From contig JAGYJZ010000001.1 of NCBI GenBank assembly GCA_018401875.1, positions 62,001-126,000 of the forward strand: a stretch of 64,000 nucleotides of DNA, read 5' to 3'. Source of the DNA: Salibacteraceae bacterium (GTDB taxonomy: Bacteria > Bacteroidota > Bacteroidia > Flavobacteriales_G > Salibacteraceae). The notes beneath the pieces were generated by a model that had not been told where the DNA came from, searched no databases, and worked only from the letters and a program-made list of their open reading frames with translations. The position numbers and the translations under genes were made by a program. Below, one piece after another: positions 46,896-55,670 of this stretch (position 1 is its first letter; each line of letters begins with the position of its first letter).

Positions 46896-47606
46896 ATGGA
46901 AGCTATCGTATCAATTACCAACTGCAATATTTACATCGATAAACACTTGGTCTTATCGGATGTGAATTTCGATATCAACAAAGGCGAGTTCATTTACCTC
47001 ATCGGTAAAACAGGAACGGGAAAGAGCAGCCTTTTAAAAACTTTGTACGGTGAGTTGCCTATGACAGAAGGTGAAGGTAAGATAGGTGAATTTGACCTTC
47101 GTAAGCTCAAAAGCAAGCAAATCCCATTTTTGAGAAGGAAGCTAGGCATTGTTTTTCAAGATTTTCAGCTTCTCACAGATAGATCTGTTGCTGAGAATTT
47201 AATTTTTGTGATGAAGGCCACCGGTTGGAAAGACAAAAAAATGATGAAGGAACGCATCGAAGAAGTGCTTGAAAAGGTAGAATTGGGAACCAAAGGATTT
47301 AAAATGCCTTATGAATTGAGCGGTGGTGAGCAACAGAGAGTAGCCATAGCGCGCGCTCTGATCAACGATCCAGATTTGATCTTGGCAGACGAGCCCACAG
47401 GAAATTTAGACCCAGAAACGTCTGATAACATTTTGAAGTTGCTCTACGACATTAGTCAGTCGGGAAGGGCGATTTTAATGGCAACGCACGATTACGCTCT
47501 AATGAGTAAATATGGAAACCGCACATTGCGATGCGATGCCGGAAGGATCACCGATTCGTTGATTGAAAATACAGCCAATAAGCCACCGCTGCAAGACCAA
47601 GACTAA
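46896..47606 (+). CDS. ftsE: FtsE-type ABC transporter ATP-binding protein
   Basis: A 236-aa ABC ATPase with Walker A (GKTGTGKSS, about 37-45), signature LSGGEQQ (141-147), Walker B ([13 protein letters not shown], 161 on) and the H-loop MATHD. The start [23 protein letters not shown] and the short length fit FtsE, which with FtsX links the divisome to peptidoglycan hydrolases. ftsX is not adjacent, as is common in Bacteroidota, so the assignment is by sequence alone; a LolD-like ATPase is the alternative. It is followed after two bases by a glycosyltransferase gene. Confidence 0.85.
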   Translation: MEAIVSITNCNIYIDKHLVLSDVNFDINKGEFIYLIGKTGTGKSSLLKTLYGELPMTEGEGKIGEFDLRKLKSKQIPFLRRKLGIVFQDFQLLTDRSVAENLIFVMKATGWKDKKMMKERIEEVLEKVELGTKGFKMPYELSGGEQQRVAIARALINDPDLILADEPTGNLDPETSDNILKLLYDISQSGRAILMATHDYALMSKYGNRTLRCDAGRITDSLIENTANKPPLQDQD

Positions 47607-47608
47607 GC

Positions 47609-48499
47609 ATGCTGAGCATTCTTATTCCTATCCACAATTTTGATGTGAGGGCATTTGTCAAAGACTTATCAGCCTTGACAGTCACCTTGACTCAACCTGC
47701 TGAGATTATTTGTTTAGACGACAAAAGTTCGGTTCACTTTCGCGCCTTAAACGCGAGTGTTTCGAGTTTAGAAAACGTGGTTTATGAGGAATCTGAAGTC
47801 AATTTGGGCAGAAGTGCGGTAAGAAATGTAATGGCTAACATGGCTCAGTACGAGAACCTGATTTTTTTAGATTGTGATGGAAAGGTTGTTCGAGATGATT
47901 ACCTGTCAAAATACGCAGCTATTAGACAGTATGATGTGGTTTATGGAGGTCGTGTGTATCAAGAAGATCGACCCGTTGAGGCAGACTTGCATTTTCATTG
48001 GTACTGCGGAATGGCAAGGGAAGAAATACCTGTTGACATACGAGTCAATGCCCCATACAAGTCATTTATGACTAATAATTTCATGGTTAAGAAATCGGTG
48101 TTTGAAGCCATAAGAATGGATGAAGAGGTGAAAGGCTATGGGCACGAAGACACCTTGTTTGCCATGAATTTGAAGCGAAAGGGATATTCAATTTCGCATA
48201 TCGACAATCCCATCGAGCACATTGGAATTGAGGCGGTTGATGTTTTTTTAGAGAAATCGTTAAATGCAGTCACTAATCTTGCACAATTGATGGCTAGCGA
48301 TCAAGTGGATGAGAGTATTAAGTTAGTAAAGTTTTACCGAAAACTTGAACGATTAAGATTAGCACCAGCGGCAGCTACCGCGATCATGCTTTTTGAAAAA
48401 CCGATTATGCGCAGTTTGAAAAGTGCAGCGCCTAATTTGCTTTGGTTCGACCTGTGGAAATTGTCAAAACTGCATCGCGCGGTGAACGCAACGCGGTGA
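47609..48499 (+). CDS. Glycosyltransferase family 2
   Basis: A 296-aa GT-A enzyme: LSILIPIHNFD start, CLDDKSS, NLGRSAVRN and the metal-binding motif LDCDG, followed by the FMVKKSVFEAI and YGHEDTLFAMNLKRKGY acceptor-side motifs. No membrane helix is obvious. It probably adds a sugar to an envelope glycan or a protein. It is co-transcribed with ftsE and ends convergent to the TPM gene, three bases away. Confidence 0.85.
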   Translation: MLSILIPIHNFDVRAFVKDLSALTVTLTQPAEIICLDDKSSVHFRALNASVSSLENVVYEESEVNLGRSAVRNVMANMAQYENLIFLDCDGKVVRDDYLSKYAAIRQYDVVYGGRVYQEDRPVEADLHFHWYCGMAREEIPVDIRVNAPYKSFMTNNFMVKKSVFEAIRMDEEVKGYGHEDTLFAMNLKRKGYSISHIDNPIEHIGIEAVDVFLEKSLNAVTNLAQLMASDQVDESIKLVKFYRKLERLRLAPAAATAIMLFEKPIMRSLKSAAPNLLWFDLWKLSKLHRAVNATR

Positions 48500-48501
48500 A
48501 A

Positions 48502-49257
48502 TTACCAACCACCGCTGGCGCCCCCGCCACCAAAGCCCCCGCCACCGAAACCACCAAATCCTCCTGAACCACCACCGAAGCCACCTGAGCCGCCTCCAAA
48601 TCCACCGATAAATGGTGTGCCGTAGTAGCGTCTGCCACTGTTTCCGTAACCGGTATATTTTCGTTTTCTTCCGAAAAGACTGAAGAGGATGAAGATGGCT
48701 AAGAATATAAAAATCCCGTATGGAAGTCCACGTTTCTCTTTAACTGGCTCGGCAGTGTATTCGCCAGCCAATGCTTGCGTCATGGCGTTTATGCCCGATG
48801 CGATTCCACCGTAATAGTCACCTGTTTTGAAGGCCGGTTTGATTTCATTTTCTATGATTCGCTTTGAAATGGCATCGGGTAGTGCGCCTTCAGCACCATA
48901 ACCGGTATGTATTCTGATCTTTCGATCGTCATAAGAAATCAGCAACAGCACTCCGTTATCGTTTTTTCCTCCACCAATACCCCACGCTTCAGCGAGGCGC
49001 TGAGAATAGTCAAACAAATCATCGCCTTCCAGCGACTTAATCGTTACTAAGGCTATTTGAGTGGAAGTTTCTTTGTCGTATTGAACCAGTTTTTGCTCGA
49101 GGTTTTGGACTTGCGACTTGGATAGGATATTCGCGTAATCATTGACCAACCTGTTCGGTTTTTGGGGCACATCAAGAGAAAATCCTGCGATTGAGATCAA
49201 CAAAACAATGAACGTAGCCGCGATGTATTTAATTAGATTTTCCATAGCTAATATCAT
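48502..49257 (-). CDS. TPM-domain protein (YgcG type) with membrane helix and Gly-rich tail
   Basis: A 251-aa protein: signal-type helix (IAATFIVLLISIAGFSL), a TPM domain (LVNDYANILSKSQVQNLE, WGIGGGKNDNGVLLLISYDDRKIRIHTGYGAEGALPDA), a membrane helix near residues 180-195 and a glycine/phenylalanine-rich tail ending GGASGGW. This is the YgcG architecture. TPM proteins are often beside LemA genes and their role is unsettled; some act as phosphatases or in membrane-protein quality control. The start overlaps the upstream, broken TPM gene; MENLIK at 49245 is the alternative start. Confidence 0.85.
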   Translation of the reverse strand: MILAMENLIKYIAATFIVLLISIAGFSLDVPQKPNRLVNDYANILSKSQVQNLEQKLVQYDKETSTQIALVTIKSLEGDDLFDYSQRLAEAWGIGGGKNDNGVLLLISYDDRKIRIHTGYGAEGALPDAISKRIIENEIKPAFKTGDYYGGIASGINAMTQALAGEYTAEPVKEKRGLPYGIFIFLAIFILFSLFGRKRKYTGYGNSGRRYYGTPFIGGFGGGSGGFGGGSGGFGGFGGGGFGGGGASGGW

Positions 49258-49671
49258 CGCTTAATTCGTTTTCATCGGAGTGGTGGAAAGGGAAATAGGT
49301 TTGAAGTTGCATGCCAGCATCCAGGATACCTTCTACAATTCCATCGGCAATTCTTCCGTCTTTAAAGTGGCCGATCATTAGGTCTTTGGTTTCTTGCCAA
49401 AAGTGCTTTGGCACTTTTTCATTGATTCCTATGTCGCCAATGATTGCAAACTTCTTGTCTTTTAGTGCTACAAAAATCAAAACACCATTGCGTTGCTCAG
49501 TAGCAGTCAACTTCAGTTTTTCAAAAATTTAAACTGCTTTTTCATACGCATCGCCAGTGCAATGGGGCTCGATGTGAACCTTTATCTCTCCTGAGGTTTC
49601 TTTTCAGCAGATTTTATTGCAGCAATGATTTTCGCTTCTTCCTTTTCAGAAAATGGAGGTTTTTCAAACAT
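49229..49671 (-). pseudogene. TPM-domain protein, broken by a frameshift and a stop
   Basis: ATG 49671 overlaps the LemA stop (TAATG). It reads MFEKPPFSEKEEAKIIAAI, then the frame is lost near 49597; one added A (AAAACC) restores KTSGEIKVHIEPHC. In that frame a TAA (49529-49531) interrupts GDAYEKAV-IFEKLKL, after which ERNGVL-type TPM sequence continues (QRNGVLIFVALKDKKFAIIGD, HFKDGRIADGI) to the stop at 49229. Restored length is about 147 aa. It is the short, soluble TPM type found between lemA and YgcG-type genes in Bacteroidota. Both lesions could be sequence errors. Confidence 0.7.
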
Positions 49672-50249
49672 TAAAACTCAACTTTTGGAGCGTTTTCTGT
49701 TCCGGCATCGGCCTCGAAATAGCCTTTCTTCTCAAAATCGAACCAGCCCGCGTAAATCACCCTTGGGAAACTTCGGATGAAGCTGTTGTAGTCTTGCACT
49801 GACTCGTTGAATTTTTGGCGCGAAACAGCAATTCTGTTTTCTGTTCCTTCGAGCTGGGCTTGAAGTTCCAGGAAGTTTTGATTTGCTTTAAGATCAGGAT
49901 AGCGCTCAACAGTTACTAATAATCGTGATAATGCACCACTTAATTCAGATTGTGCGGATTGAAATTTAGCGATGTTTTCTGGCGTGATTTCGTCAGCATT
50001 GATATTCATGCTCGTTGCTTTTGACCGTGCTTCAATCACATCAGTCAAGGTTTGTTGCTCAAAGTCGGCATAGCCTTTAACGGTACTTACCAAGTTTGGA
50101 ATAAGGTCAGACCTGCGTTGGTATTGTGCCTGCACGTCAGCCTAAGTTTTACTTACAGTTTCGTCTCTGTCAACCATGCCATTGTAACCACACGAGGATA
50201 AAAGAACAGCGATGATGCCGAGGTAAAAGGGAATTCTAAGTGTTTTCAT
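49671..50249 (-). pseudogene. LemA family lipoprotein with internal stop
   Basis: From ATG 50249 the protein has a lipoprotein signal with lipobox Cys at C20 (VLLSSC) and the LemA start CGYNGMVDRDETVSKT. A TAG at 50142-50144 stands where the family has a conserved Trp (KAWADVQ); TGG to TAG is one base change. Beyond it the frame runs on unbroken through ADVQAQYQRRSDLIPNLVSTVKGYADFEQ to the end. Full length would be about 192 aa, the normal length. LemA proteins are membrane-anchored helical bundles of unknown function commonly linked with TPM proteins. Confidence 0.8.
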
Positions 50250-50356
50250 TGTTGTTTGATCGTTTGTAACGGATGCTACAAAATCATTCCAATTTCAGAT
50301 TTCAGACATTCTGACACCTCAAGTTTGTATGAAGTATTCTTTTGGCGGTGGAGCCG

Positions 50357-52651
50357 TTACTTTTTTGTTGCTTTTTGCATTGGGTTTAGGTCATCTTTGC
50401 TGTAGTATCGACCTCTATTTTTATACAACTCAAACCTGCTTTGTTCGATGCGATCTGGCCAATAATTATCGCTTCTGTCGATATCCGCTGTTTGCAAGTT
50501 TGGATCGAGAATCACCTCTTTGAGCTTTTTCTTTGAGTAAAAGACTTTGCTCACTTGTTCATCATCCATCTTCCAAATTTCAGCTGGAATGTAGTGCCGT
50601 TCTTTTGAATTGTCTTCATAGATGAATTCTAGAATAATCGGCATTGGAAGTCCGCCTTGATTTGAAAACTTGATTTGATAATAATTCCAATCGTATCCTA
50701 GAATTTGCTGTTCTTCATCCGTTAAACCTTTGATGAGGTTTTGGTATTGTTCGCGGTCATAGGCAGTCGCTTCATAGCGGTCCCATTTGTTGTAAAAATC
50801 TTGAAGCTCAGGTTTTTGGTCTATTACCGGTGATGTAATGGTTTTTGCATTGATGAGCTCACCTAAGAACTCAGGTTCAGTTTCTTTGAGGGCTTTTTCA
50901 TACGCCAATTCTTTGTGTGGATCTCTGGTGTTTATGGTGAACAATTTTACCTCATCTATTGAGATGTCTACCGGATCGGTTCCATAAAACCACCCGCGCC
51001 AGAACCAATCGAGGTCAACGCCTGAAGCATCTTCCATGGTTCTGAAAAAGTCAGCTGGCGTGGGATGTTTGTAGGCCCATCGTTCAGCGTAGGTTTTGAA
51101 AGCGAAGTCGAAAAGTTCACGACCTAAAATGGTTTCTCTTAGGATGTTCAATGCGGTGGCAGGTTTTCCGTAAGCGTTGTTGCCAAATTGAAAAATGCTT
51201 TCACTATTAGTCATAATGGGCGAGATAGTTGATTGGTCACCCTTCATATAATCTACAATTTTTGCAGGGTTGCCTCGTCTCGATGGATAATTCGGGTCCC
51301 ATTCTACTTCGGTGAGGTACTGCACAAAGGTGTTTAATCCTTCGTCCATCCACGTCCACTGACGCTCGTCTGAATTGATAATCATCGGGAAGAAGTTGTG
51401 GCCGACTTCATGAATGATCACGCCAATCATGCCGTATTTCGTACCCTCAGAGTATGTTCCATCTGCTTCAGGACGACCGCCATTGAAGCAAATCATTGGG
51501 TATTCCATTCCGATTCTGTCTGTATGGACTGAAATGGCCACCGGATAGGCATACGGGATGGTGTATTTGCTATACGTGCGAATGGTATGTGCAACTACTT
51601 CGGTGCTGTATTTTTCCCAAAGCGGATTACCCTCTTTCGGATAGTAACTCATGCACATGACTTCTTTTCCATCTACATCGATTCCCATGGCATCCCAGAT
51701 GAATTTTCGTGATGAAGCAAATGCAAAGTCTCTTACGTTTTCTGCCTTAAATGTCCATGTTTTATTTCCATTTGGCTTTCCTTTTTCCGCCTTTTCTGCT
51801 TCTTTCTGGTTGACAATCATCACCGGTTTCGAAGCTGACTTGGCTTGTTCTAGTCGCTCTATTTGAGCCGAGGAAAGTACTTGGTCAGGATTTTGAAGTG
51901 TTCCTGTGGCTCCAACAATGTGATCATCTGGAGCAGTGATGTTTACGGTGTAATCACCAAAGGGCAGTGTAAACTCGCCCCGACCCAAAAATTGTTTGTT
52001 TTGCCAACCTTCAACCTCATTATATACACACATTCTTGGAAAGAACTGCGCGATGGTGTAGAGGTAGTTGTCTTCTTCTTCGAAGTACTCCAATCCTGAA
52101 CGACCGCCAATTTCTTTTCGATCGTTGATATTATACCAATATTCGATTTTCAAGGATGTGGCTTCACCGGATTTCAAAGGCTTAGGCAGGTCTACACGCA
52201 TCATGGTTTTCACCACTGTGTATTTCATTTGGTTGCCATCAACATCGGTTACCTTCATTAATTTGAAGCCACCGTCAAAGTCGTTGTGTAGTCCCTTGAT
52301 GTCGCTGTAGCTGGCACCTTCATCCAGCGACATGGTGCGAATTTTTTTGGTGTCTGAGTCTCTGGCGCGCATGTTTTGATCGAGCTGCAGCCATAAATAA
52401 GAGAGTTGATCGGGCGAATTGTTGGTGTAGGTAATGGTTTCTTTGCCATCGATGCGTTGCTTGTTATCATCAAGAATTACATCAATGCTGTAATCGGCTT
52501 TTTGTTGGTAATACTCGTGACCAGGGGCGCCAGACGCTGTGCGGTAAGCATTTGGAGTTGGCAGTTCCGTGCCAAGTTGTGAAAAATCTTGTTGCGCTTG
52601 AACAGCGCTTGCTGCAAGTAGGAAACCAATAAAAATGTAATAATGCTTCAT
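50357..52651 (-). CDS. M1 family metallopeptidase
   Basis: The ATG at 52651 (MKHYYIFIGFLLAASAVQAQ) gives a signal peptide and a protein of 764 aa; the longer ORF start lies inside the HupE gene. The gluzincin motif HEVGHNFFPM with the downstream Glu (WMDEGLNTFVQYL) is in the middle, preceded by the aminopeptidase N-terminal beta domain (DYSIDVILDDNKQRIDGKETITY) and with GMEYPMICFNG as the GxMEN-like substrate loop. It is a secreted zinc aminopeptidase-like enzyme. It overlaps the HupE-like gene at its start (ATGA type). Confidence 0.9.
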   Translation of the reverse strand: MKHYYIFIGFLLAASAVQAQQDFSQLGTELPTPNAYRTASGAPGHEYYQQKADYSIDVILDDNKQRIDGKETITYTNNSPDQLSYLWLQLDQNMRARDSDTKKIRTMSLDEGASYSDIKGLHNDFDGGFKLMKVTDVDGNQMKYTVVKTMMRVDLPKPLKSGEATSLKIEYWYNINDRKEIGGRSGLEYFEEEDNYLYTIAQFFPRMCVYNEVEGWQNKQFLGRGEFTLPFGDYTVNITAPDDHIVGATGTLQNPDQVLSSAQIERLEQAKSASKPVMIVNQKEAEKAEKGKPNGNKTWTFKAENVRDFAFASSRKFIWDAMGIDVDGKEVMCMSYYPKEGNPLWEKYSTEVVAHTIRTYSKYTIPYAYPVAISVHTDRIGMEYPMICFNGGRPEADGTYSEGTKYGMIGVIIHEVGHNFFPMIINSDERQWTWMDEGLNTFVQYLTEVEWDPNYPSRRGNPAKIVDYMKGDQSTISPIMTNSESIFQFGNNAYGKPATALNILRETILGRELFDFAFKTYAERWAYKHPTPADFFRTMEDASGVDLDWFWRGWFYGTDPVDISIDEVKLFTINTRDPHKELAYEKALKETEPEFLGELINAKTITSPVIDQKPELQDFYNKWDRYEATAYDREQYQNLIKGLTDEEQQILGYDWNYYQIKFSNQGGLPMPIILEFIYEDNSKERHYIPAEIWKMDDEQVSKVFYSKKKLKEVILDPNLQTADIDRSDNYWPDRIEQSRFELYKNRGRYYSKDDLNPMQKATKK

Positions 52652-53214
52652 AAAAAGGGCCAATTTGAAAGGGCTAAAAATAGGGATATCGCAATGCCAG
52701 CGGCAGAAATAATGTTTTGTATTGTTCGAATGCTGTTTTTTGACACAAACTGCCAAATCGACAAAAGTCCGATAAAAGCTGAAGCAAATACAATTTGTCC
52801 GGCCTCAACTCCCAAATTGAAGTAGAGCAGTGGTTTCCACAGCGATTCAGTTTGGGGTAAAAGTGCTGAAAGGTACGAGGCAAAGCCCATTCCGTGGATC
52901 AGCCCAAAGATCAGAGTGAGCGAAAGTTTAATAATAATTGATGTCGATTTAAACACTAAGTTGTTTATGCCTGTCAAAAGAATAGTGATTGGAATAAAAA
53001 ACTCCACTACATTTGAGCTTAGTAGGGGTGAATTCAATGTAACGATTGCCAAGGTGATCGAATGACCAATAGTGAATGCTGTAATTAGACCGAGTAGATT
53101 TTTCCATTGCTTTATTCTGATGCCAGCAATAAGAATCATCAAAAAAAGCATGTGATCGTATCCTTCGAAATCGAGAATATGCGTTAGACCTAATGAGAAG
53201 TAAGCAGAAATCAA
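52648..53214 (-). CDS. HupE/UreJ-like membrane protein
   Basis: A 188-aa protein with six membrane helices and the HupE/UreJ motifs HILDFEGYDHMLFLM near residue 12, FTIGHSITLAIV, and LIFGLIHGMGFASYL. In other bacteria HupE and UreJ move nickel or cobalt, but the Bacteroidota members are not tested. It is upstream of, and coupled to, an M1 peptidase gene. A TAAGTTTG box is 26 bases upstream. Confidence 0.8.
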   Translation of the reverse strand: MISAYFSLGLTHILDFEGYDHMLFLMILIAGIRIKQWKNLLGLITAFTIGHSITLAIVTLNSPLLSSNVVEFFIPITILLTGINNLVFKSTSIIIKLSLTLIFGLIHGMGFASYLSALLPQTESLWKPLLYFNLGVEAGQIVFASAFIGLLSIWQFVSKNSIRTIQNIISAAGIAISLFLALSNWPFL

Positions 53215-53240
53215 AACCTTCAGTCAAAATTTACGTTTAA

Positions 53241-53248
53241 CAAACTTA
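53241..53248 (-). promoter_or_regulatory. Candidate -7 box TAAGTTTG for the HupE-M1 unit
   Basis: The minus strand reads TAAGTTTG, the same box as ahead of the E2 gene, 26 bases before the HupE-like start. It overlaps the start of the divergent T9SS cargo gene at 53250. No clear TTG is seen. Confidence 0.35.
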
Positions 53249-53249
53249 T

Positions 53250-54248
53250 ATGGTATTCGACTTTAAAAAGTTTAAAAATGCATTAGGCGTAAGTTTAATT
53301 ACATTGCTGTCGTCAATTGGTTATTCTCAACAATGTGAGTCATTGGTTACTGGTGATTGGGGCAACGTAAACACTTGGAGCTGTGACGGTGTAAATAGAA
53401 TCCCTACATGCGGAGATACAATTTTAGTTCGCTCAGGCAACACTGTTTCTGTGACAAATCAATACAACCTGCAAGCTTGCGGATTGCCAATTATTTTGGA
53501 TGTAACAGGAATTTTACAATTCTCTAATGGAAATAAGCTTGAGCTTCCTTGTAACTCCATATTGAGTATTCAAACAGGTGGAATTGTTCGGAAAAGTACA
53601 GCTGGTGGAGGTTCTTCGACACTCATTAGTATTTGCAATTCAAATGTTTGGACAGCTGGAGATGGCCCTCTAAATGGTCCGATTTCATACGGGGGTGAGA
53701 TTTTACCTGTAGAATTGATTCGTTTTGAAGGTGAGATTAATGGAAGTGATGCAGAGTTGAAGTGGTCAACGGCAACCGAACACAACAATGATTATTTCTC
53801 TATTTATCGGTCAGAAGATGGTGTAAATTGGCAGTTGGCTCAGGTAGTATTAGCGAGTGGAAATTCAAATGTCAGAAACGATTATTCAGTAATTGTTTCG
53901 AATGTTGAGACGAACACGTTGTTTAAATTGGAGCAAACTGACTATGACGGAAGTGAAGAAGCTTTAGGAATTATAGAACTCAGTTACACGCAAGTTGAAG
54001 AAGACAAACAGTTCAGCGTTTATCCCAACCCAACATCAAACAAGATTTATTTCAAAGGCTTACCAAAGAACTTCAATGGGTCTTTTAGTCTTTTAGGATT
54101 AGGGGGAAACGTAGTTTACCAATCATCACTTGATGCCAATAATCAAGGAATAGATCTCGATCAACTCGGTCTAGAATCAGGCGTTTATTCTGGCGTAATA
54201 GCCTCGGCACTTCGCAGCGAGACTGTGAAAATTAGTTTGATCTTTTAG
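53250..54248 (+). CDS. Secreted protein with T9SS type A sorting domain
   Basis: A 332-aa protein. After a signal sequence (ALGVSLITLLSSIGYSQ) comes a Cys-containing beta-helix-like domain (WGNVNTWSCDG, IPTCGDTILVRSGNTV), the G8-like/PKD-type repeat common in Bacteroidota secreted proteins, then a domain with the LKWSTATEHNNDYFSIYRSEDGVNW motif (fibronectin-like), and a C-terminal sorting domain (FSVYPNPTSNKIYFKG, GLESGVYSGVI). No catalytic motif seen. Exported by T9SS; role unknown. Convergent with the broken gene that ends at 54253. Confidence 0.8.
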   Translation: MVFDFKKFKNALGVSLITLLSSIGYSQQCESLVTGDWGNVNTWSCDGVNRIPTCGDTILVRSGNTVSVTNQYNLQACGLPIILDVTGILQFSNGNKLELPCNSILSIQTGGIVRKSTAGGGSSTLISICNSNVWTAGDGPLNGPISYGGEILPVELIRFEGEINGSDAELKWSTATEHNNDYFSIYRSEDGVNWQLAQVVLASGNSNVRNDYSVIVSNVETNTLFKLEQTDYDGSEEALGIIELSYTQVEEDKQFSVYPNPTSNKIYFKGLPKNFNGSFSLLGLGGNVVYQSSLDANNQGIDLDQLGLESGVYSGVIASALRSETVKISLIF

Positions 54249-54252
54249 TATA

Positions 54253-54741
54253 CTAGCTTTCGTTCATTTTGAACTCAGAAACATTCTTCGAGTTTTCTAA
54301 TTGTCTGTAATGCAGACGGGTACTTATCCAGTATTTTTCGTTGTAGTCAAACACTCCTTGTGCACTATTAAATTCTGCAATCGCTGATGGGTAATCGGTA
54401 ATGTAGTCGGCATTCTTATGCTTGGCATATTTACTTCGATACTCGAGCTCTACAAAAATGACAAAGCGGTTATCAAGTATGTCCTCAACTTGATCGTCAA
54501 CAGTGTTTAAAAAGGCAATGCGTTTACTCACATACTTATTCAAAGATATTTCGATGGTATAGTAGCTGGTTGATTCAAGCTTCCACACCACTTTTGCAGG
54601 AGCATTTTATTTCATTCCAATGAGCCGGTTGTTGTCGTAAACTCTTATGGTTGATCCTTTCAACGCTTCCCCATTCTCATCGAGTATTTTGAACTTAACC
54701 TTTACGGGTATTGCCATAGATTGAACAGAGAAGAGGAGCAT
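54253..54741 (-). pseudogene. Carboxypeptidase-regulatory-like secreted protein, interrupted
   Basis: In one frame there is a signal-like helix (LITTFVMLLFSVQSMA), a carboxypeptidase-regulatory-like domain (VKVKFKILDENGEALKGSTIRVYDNNRLIG), then TAA at 54607-54609 and, in the same frame, NAPAKVVWKLESTSYYTIEIS to the normal end. The pattern matches a common Bacteroidota family of about 160-180 aa. The nearest ATG (54741) begins inside the hydrophobic segment; the frame extends to ATA at 54783-54781, which may be an ATG changed to ATA. So the gene carries one stop and perhaps a lost start. Confidence 0.65.
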
Positions 54742-54869
54742 AACGAAGGTGGTGATGAGGTTTTTAAAACCTTCTTGTTTTATTAAACCAAAGTTTTGAT
54801 TTACAGTGAGTTAATTGGTTTTTGTTAAGGTGATATGGGTCATGCGTTAGGATGATTTTGCAATTGACT

Positions 54870-54898
54870 TTGAATGCTGATGAATAGCACTATTTTTA
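54870..54898 (+). promoter_or_regulatory. Candidate promoter (TTG-N18-TATTTTTA) for xth
   Basis: TTG (54870-54872) is followed after 18 bases by TATTTTTA (54891-54898), one mismatch from TAnnTTTG, and 16 bases later by the exonuclease III ATG. Confidence 0.35.
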
Positions 54899-54914
54899 GC
54901 GAAAATTAAGGGAA

Positions 54915-55670
54915 ATGAAATTGATTTCTTGGAATGTGAATGGTATTCGAGCGGCCGCAGGGAAAGGCTTTTTAGAAAAGGTGCAAGAATTAGATCCAGA
55001 TATTATGTGCCTGCAAGAAACAAAGGCGCAAGACGATCAGGTGCGAGAAACACTTTTTGGAATCGACTACCACCTTTACAGCAATAGCGCTGTAAAAAAA
55101 GGCTATTCGGGAACAGCCATACTATCAAAGACAGAACCCAAACAAGTAATCTACGACATGGGAATTGATGAGCACGACCATGAAGGGCGTGTGATTGCCG
55201 CTGAATTTGATGATTTTTGGGTGGTTACAGTGTACACTCCAAATTCGCAAAATGAATTGGCACGACTCGATTATCGCGTGCAATGGGACCGTGATTTTTT
55301 AAATTTTGTGTCTGAGCTGCAAAAGGAAAAGCCTGCGATTGTATGTGGTGATTTAAACGTTGCGCACAAACCGCTCGATATTAAAAACGACAAGAGCAAT
55401 TACGATAAATCACCCGGTTACACCCAAAAAGAAATTGACGGGATGGACGCGCTAATCAAGGCAGGGTTTGTAGATTCTTTTCGCCAATTTTATCCTGACC
55501 AAGAGAAGTTTTCGTGGTGGAGTTTTAGGGCAAATGCACGTGCGAGAAACATCGGATGGCGCATCGACTATTTCCTAGTCAGTCAGGCGCTTGCTCCAAA
55601 ACTTGCAGATGCATTTATTCTAGACGATGTGGAAGGAAGTGACCATTGTCCTGTAGGTATCGTATTCTAA
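54915..55670 (+). CDS. xth: Exodeoxyribonuclease III
   Basis: A 251-aa AP endonuclease/exonuclease of the ExoIII family: start MKLISWNVNGIRAAAGKGF, metal Glu in CLQETKAQ, VVTVYTPNS, the GDLNVAHKPLD motif with catalytic Asp/Asn, WRIDYFLVS, and the end block GSDHCPVG. It cuts abasic sites and degrades 3' ends in base excision repair. Full length and motifs are intact. It converges with selD (4-base overlap of stops). Confidence 0.95.
   Translation: MKLISWNVNGIRAAAGKGFLEKVQELDPDIMCLQETKAQDDQVRETLFGIDYHLYSNSAVKKGYSGTAILSKTEPKQVIYDMGIDEHDHEGRVIAAEFDDFWVVTVYTPNSQNELARLDYRVQWDRDFLNFVSELQKEKPAIVCGDLNVAHKPLDIKNDKSNYDKSPGYTQKEIDGMDALIKAGFVDSFRQFYPDQEKFSWWSFRANARARNIGWRIDYFLVSQALAPKLADAFILDDVEGSDHCPVGIVF

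Noticed and set aside
48502..48640. Gly/Ala-rich repeat region as a microsatellite or CRISPR-like array
   Set aside because: It is the Gly-rich tail of a YgcG-type protein with imperfect GGC-type codons; there are no spacers or repeat-spacer pattern.
3885..54609. The in-frame TAG/TAA codons could be sense codons of an alternative genetic code
   Set aside because: Many intact genes here end at TAA, TAG or TGA followed by unrelated sequence or overlapping starts, and the interrupted genes also carry frameshifts, which recoding would not explain.
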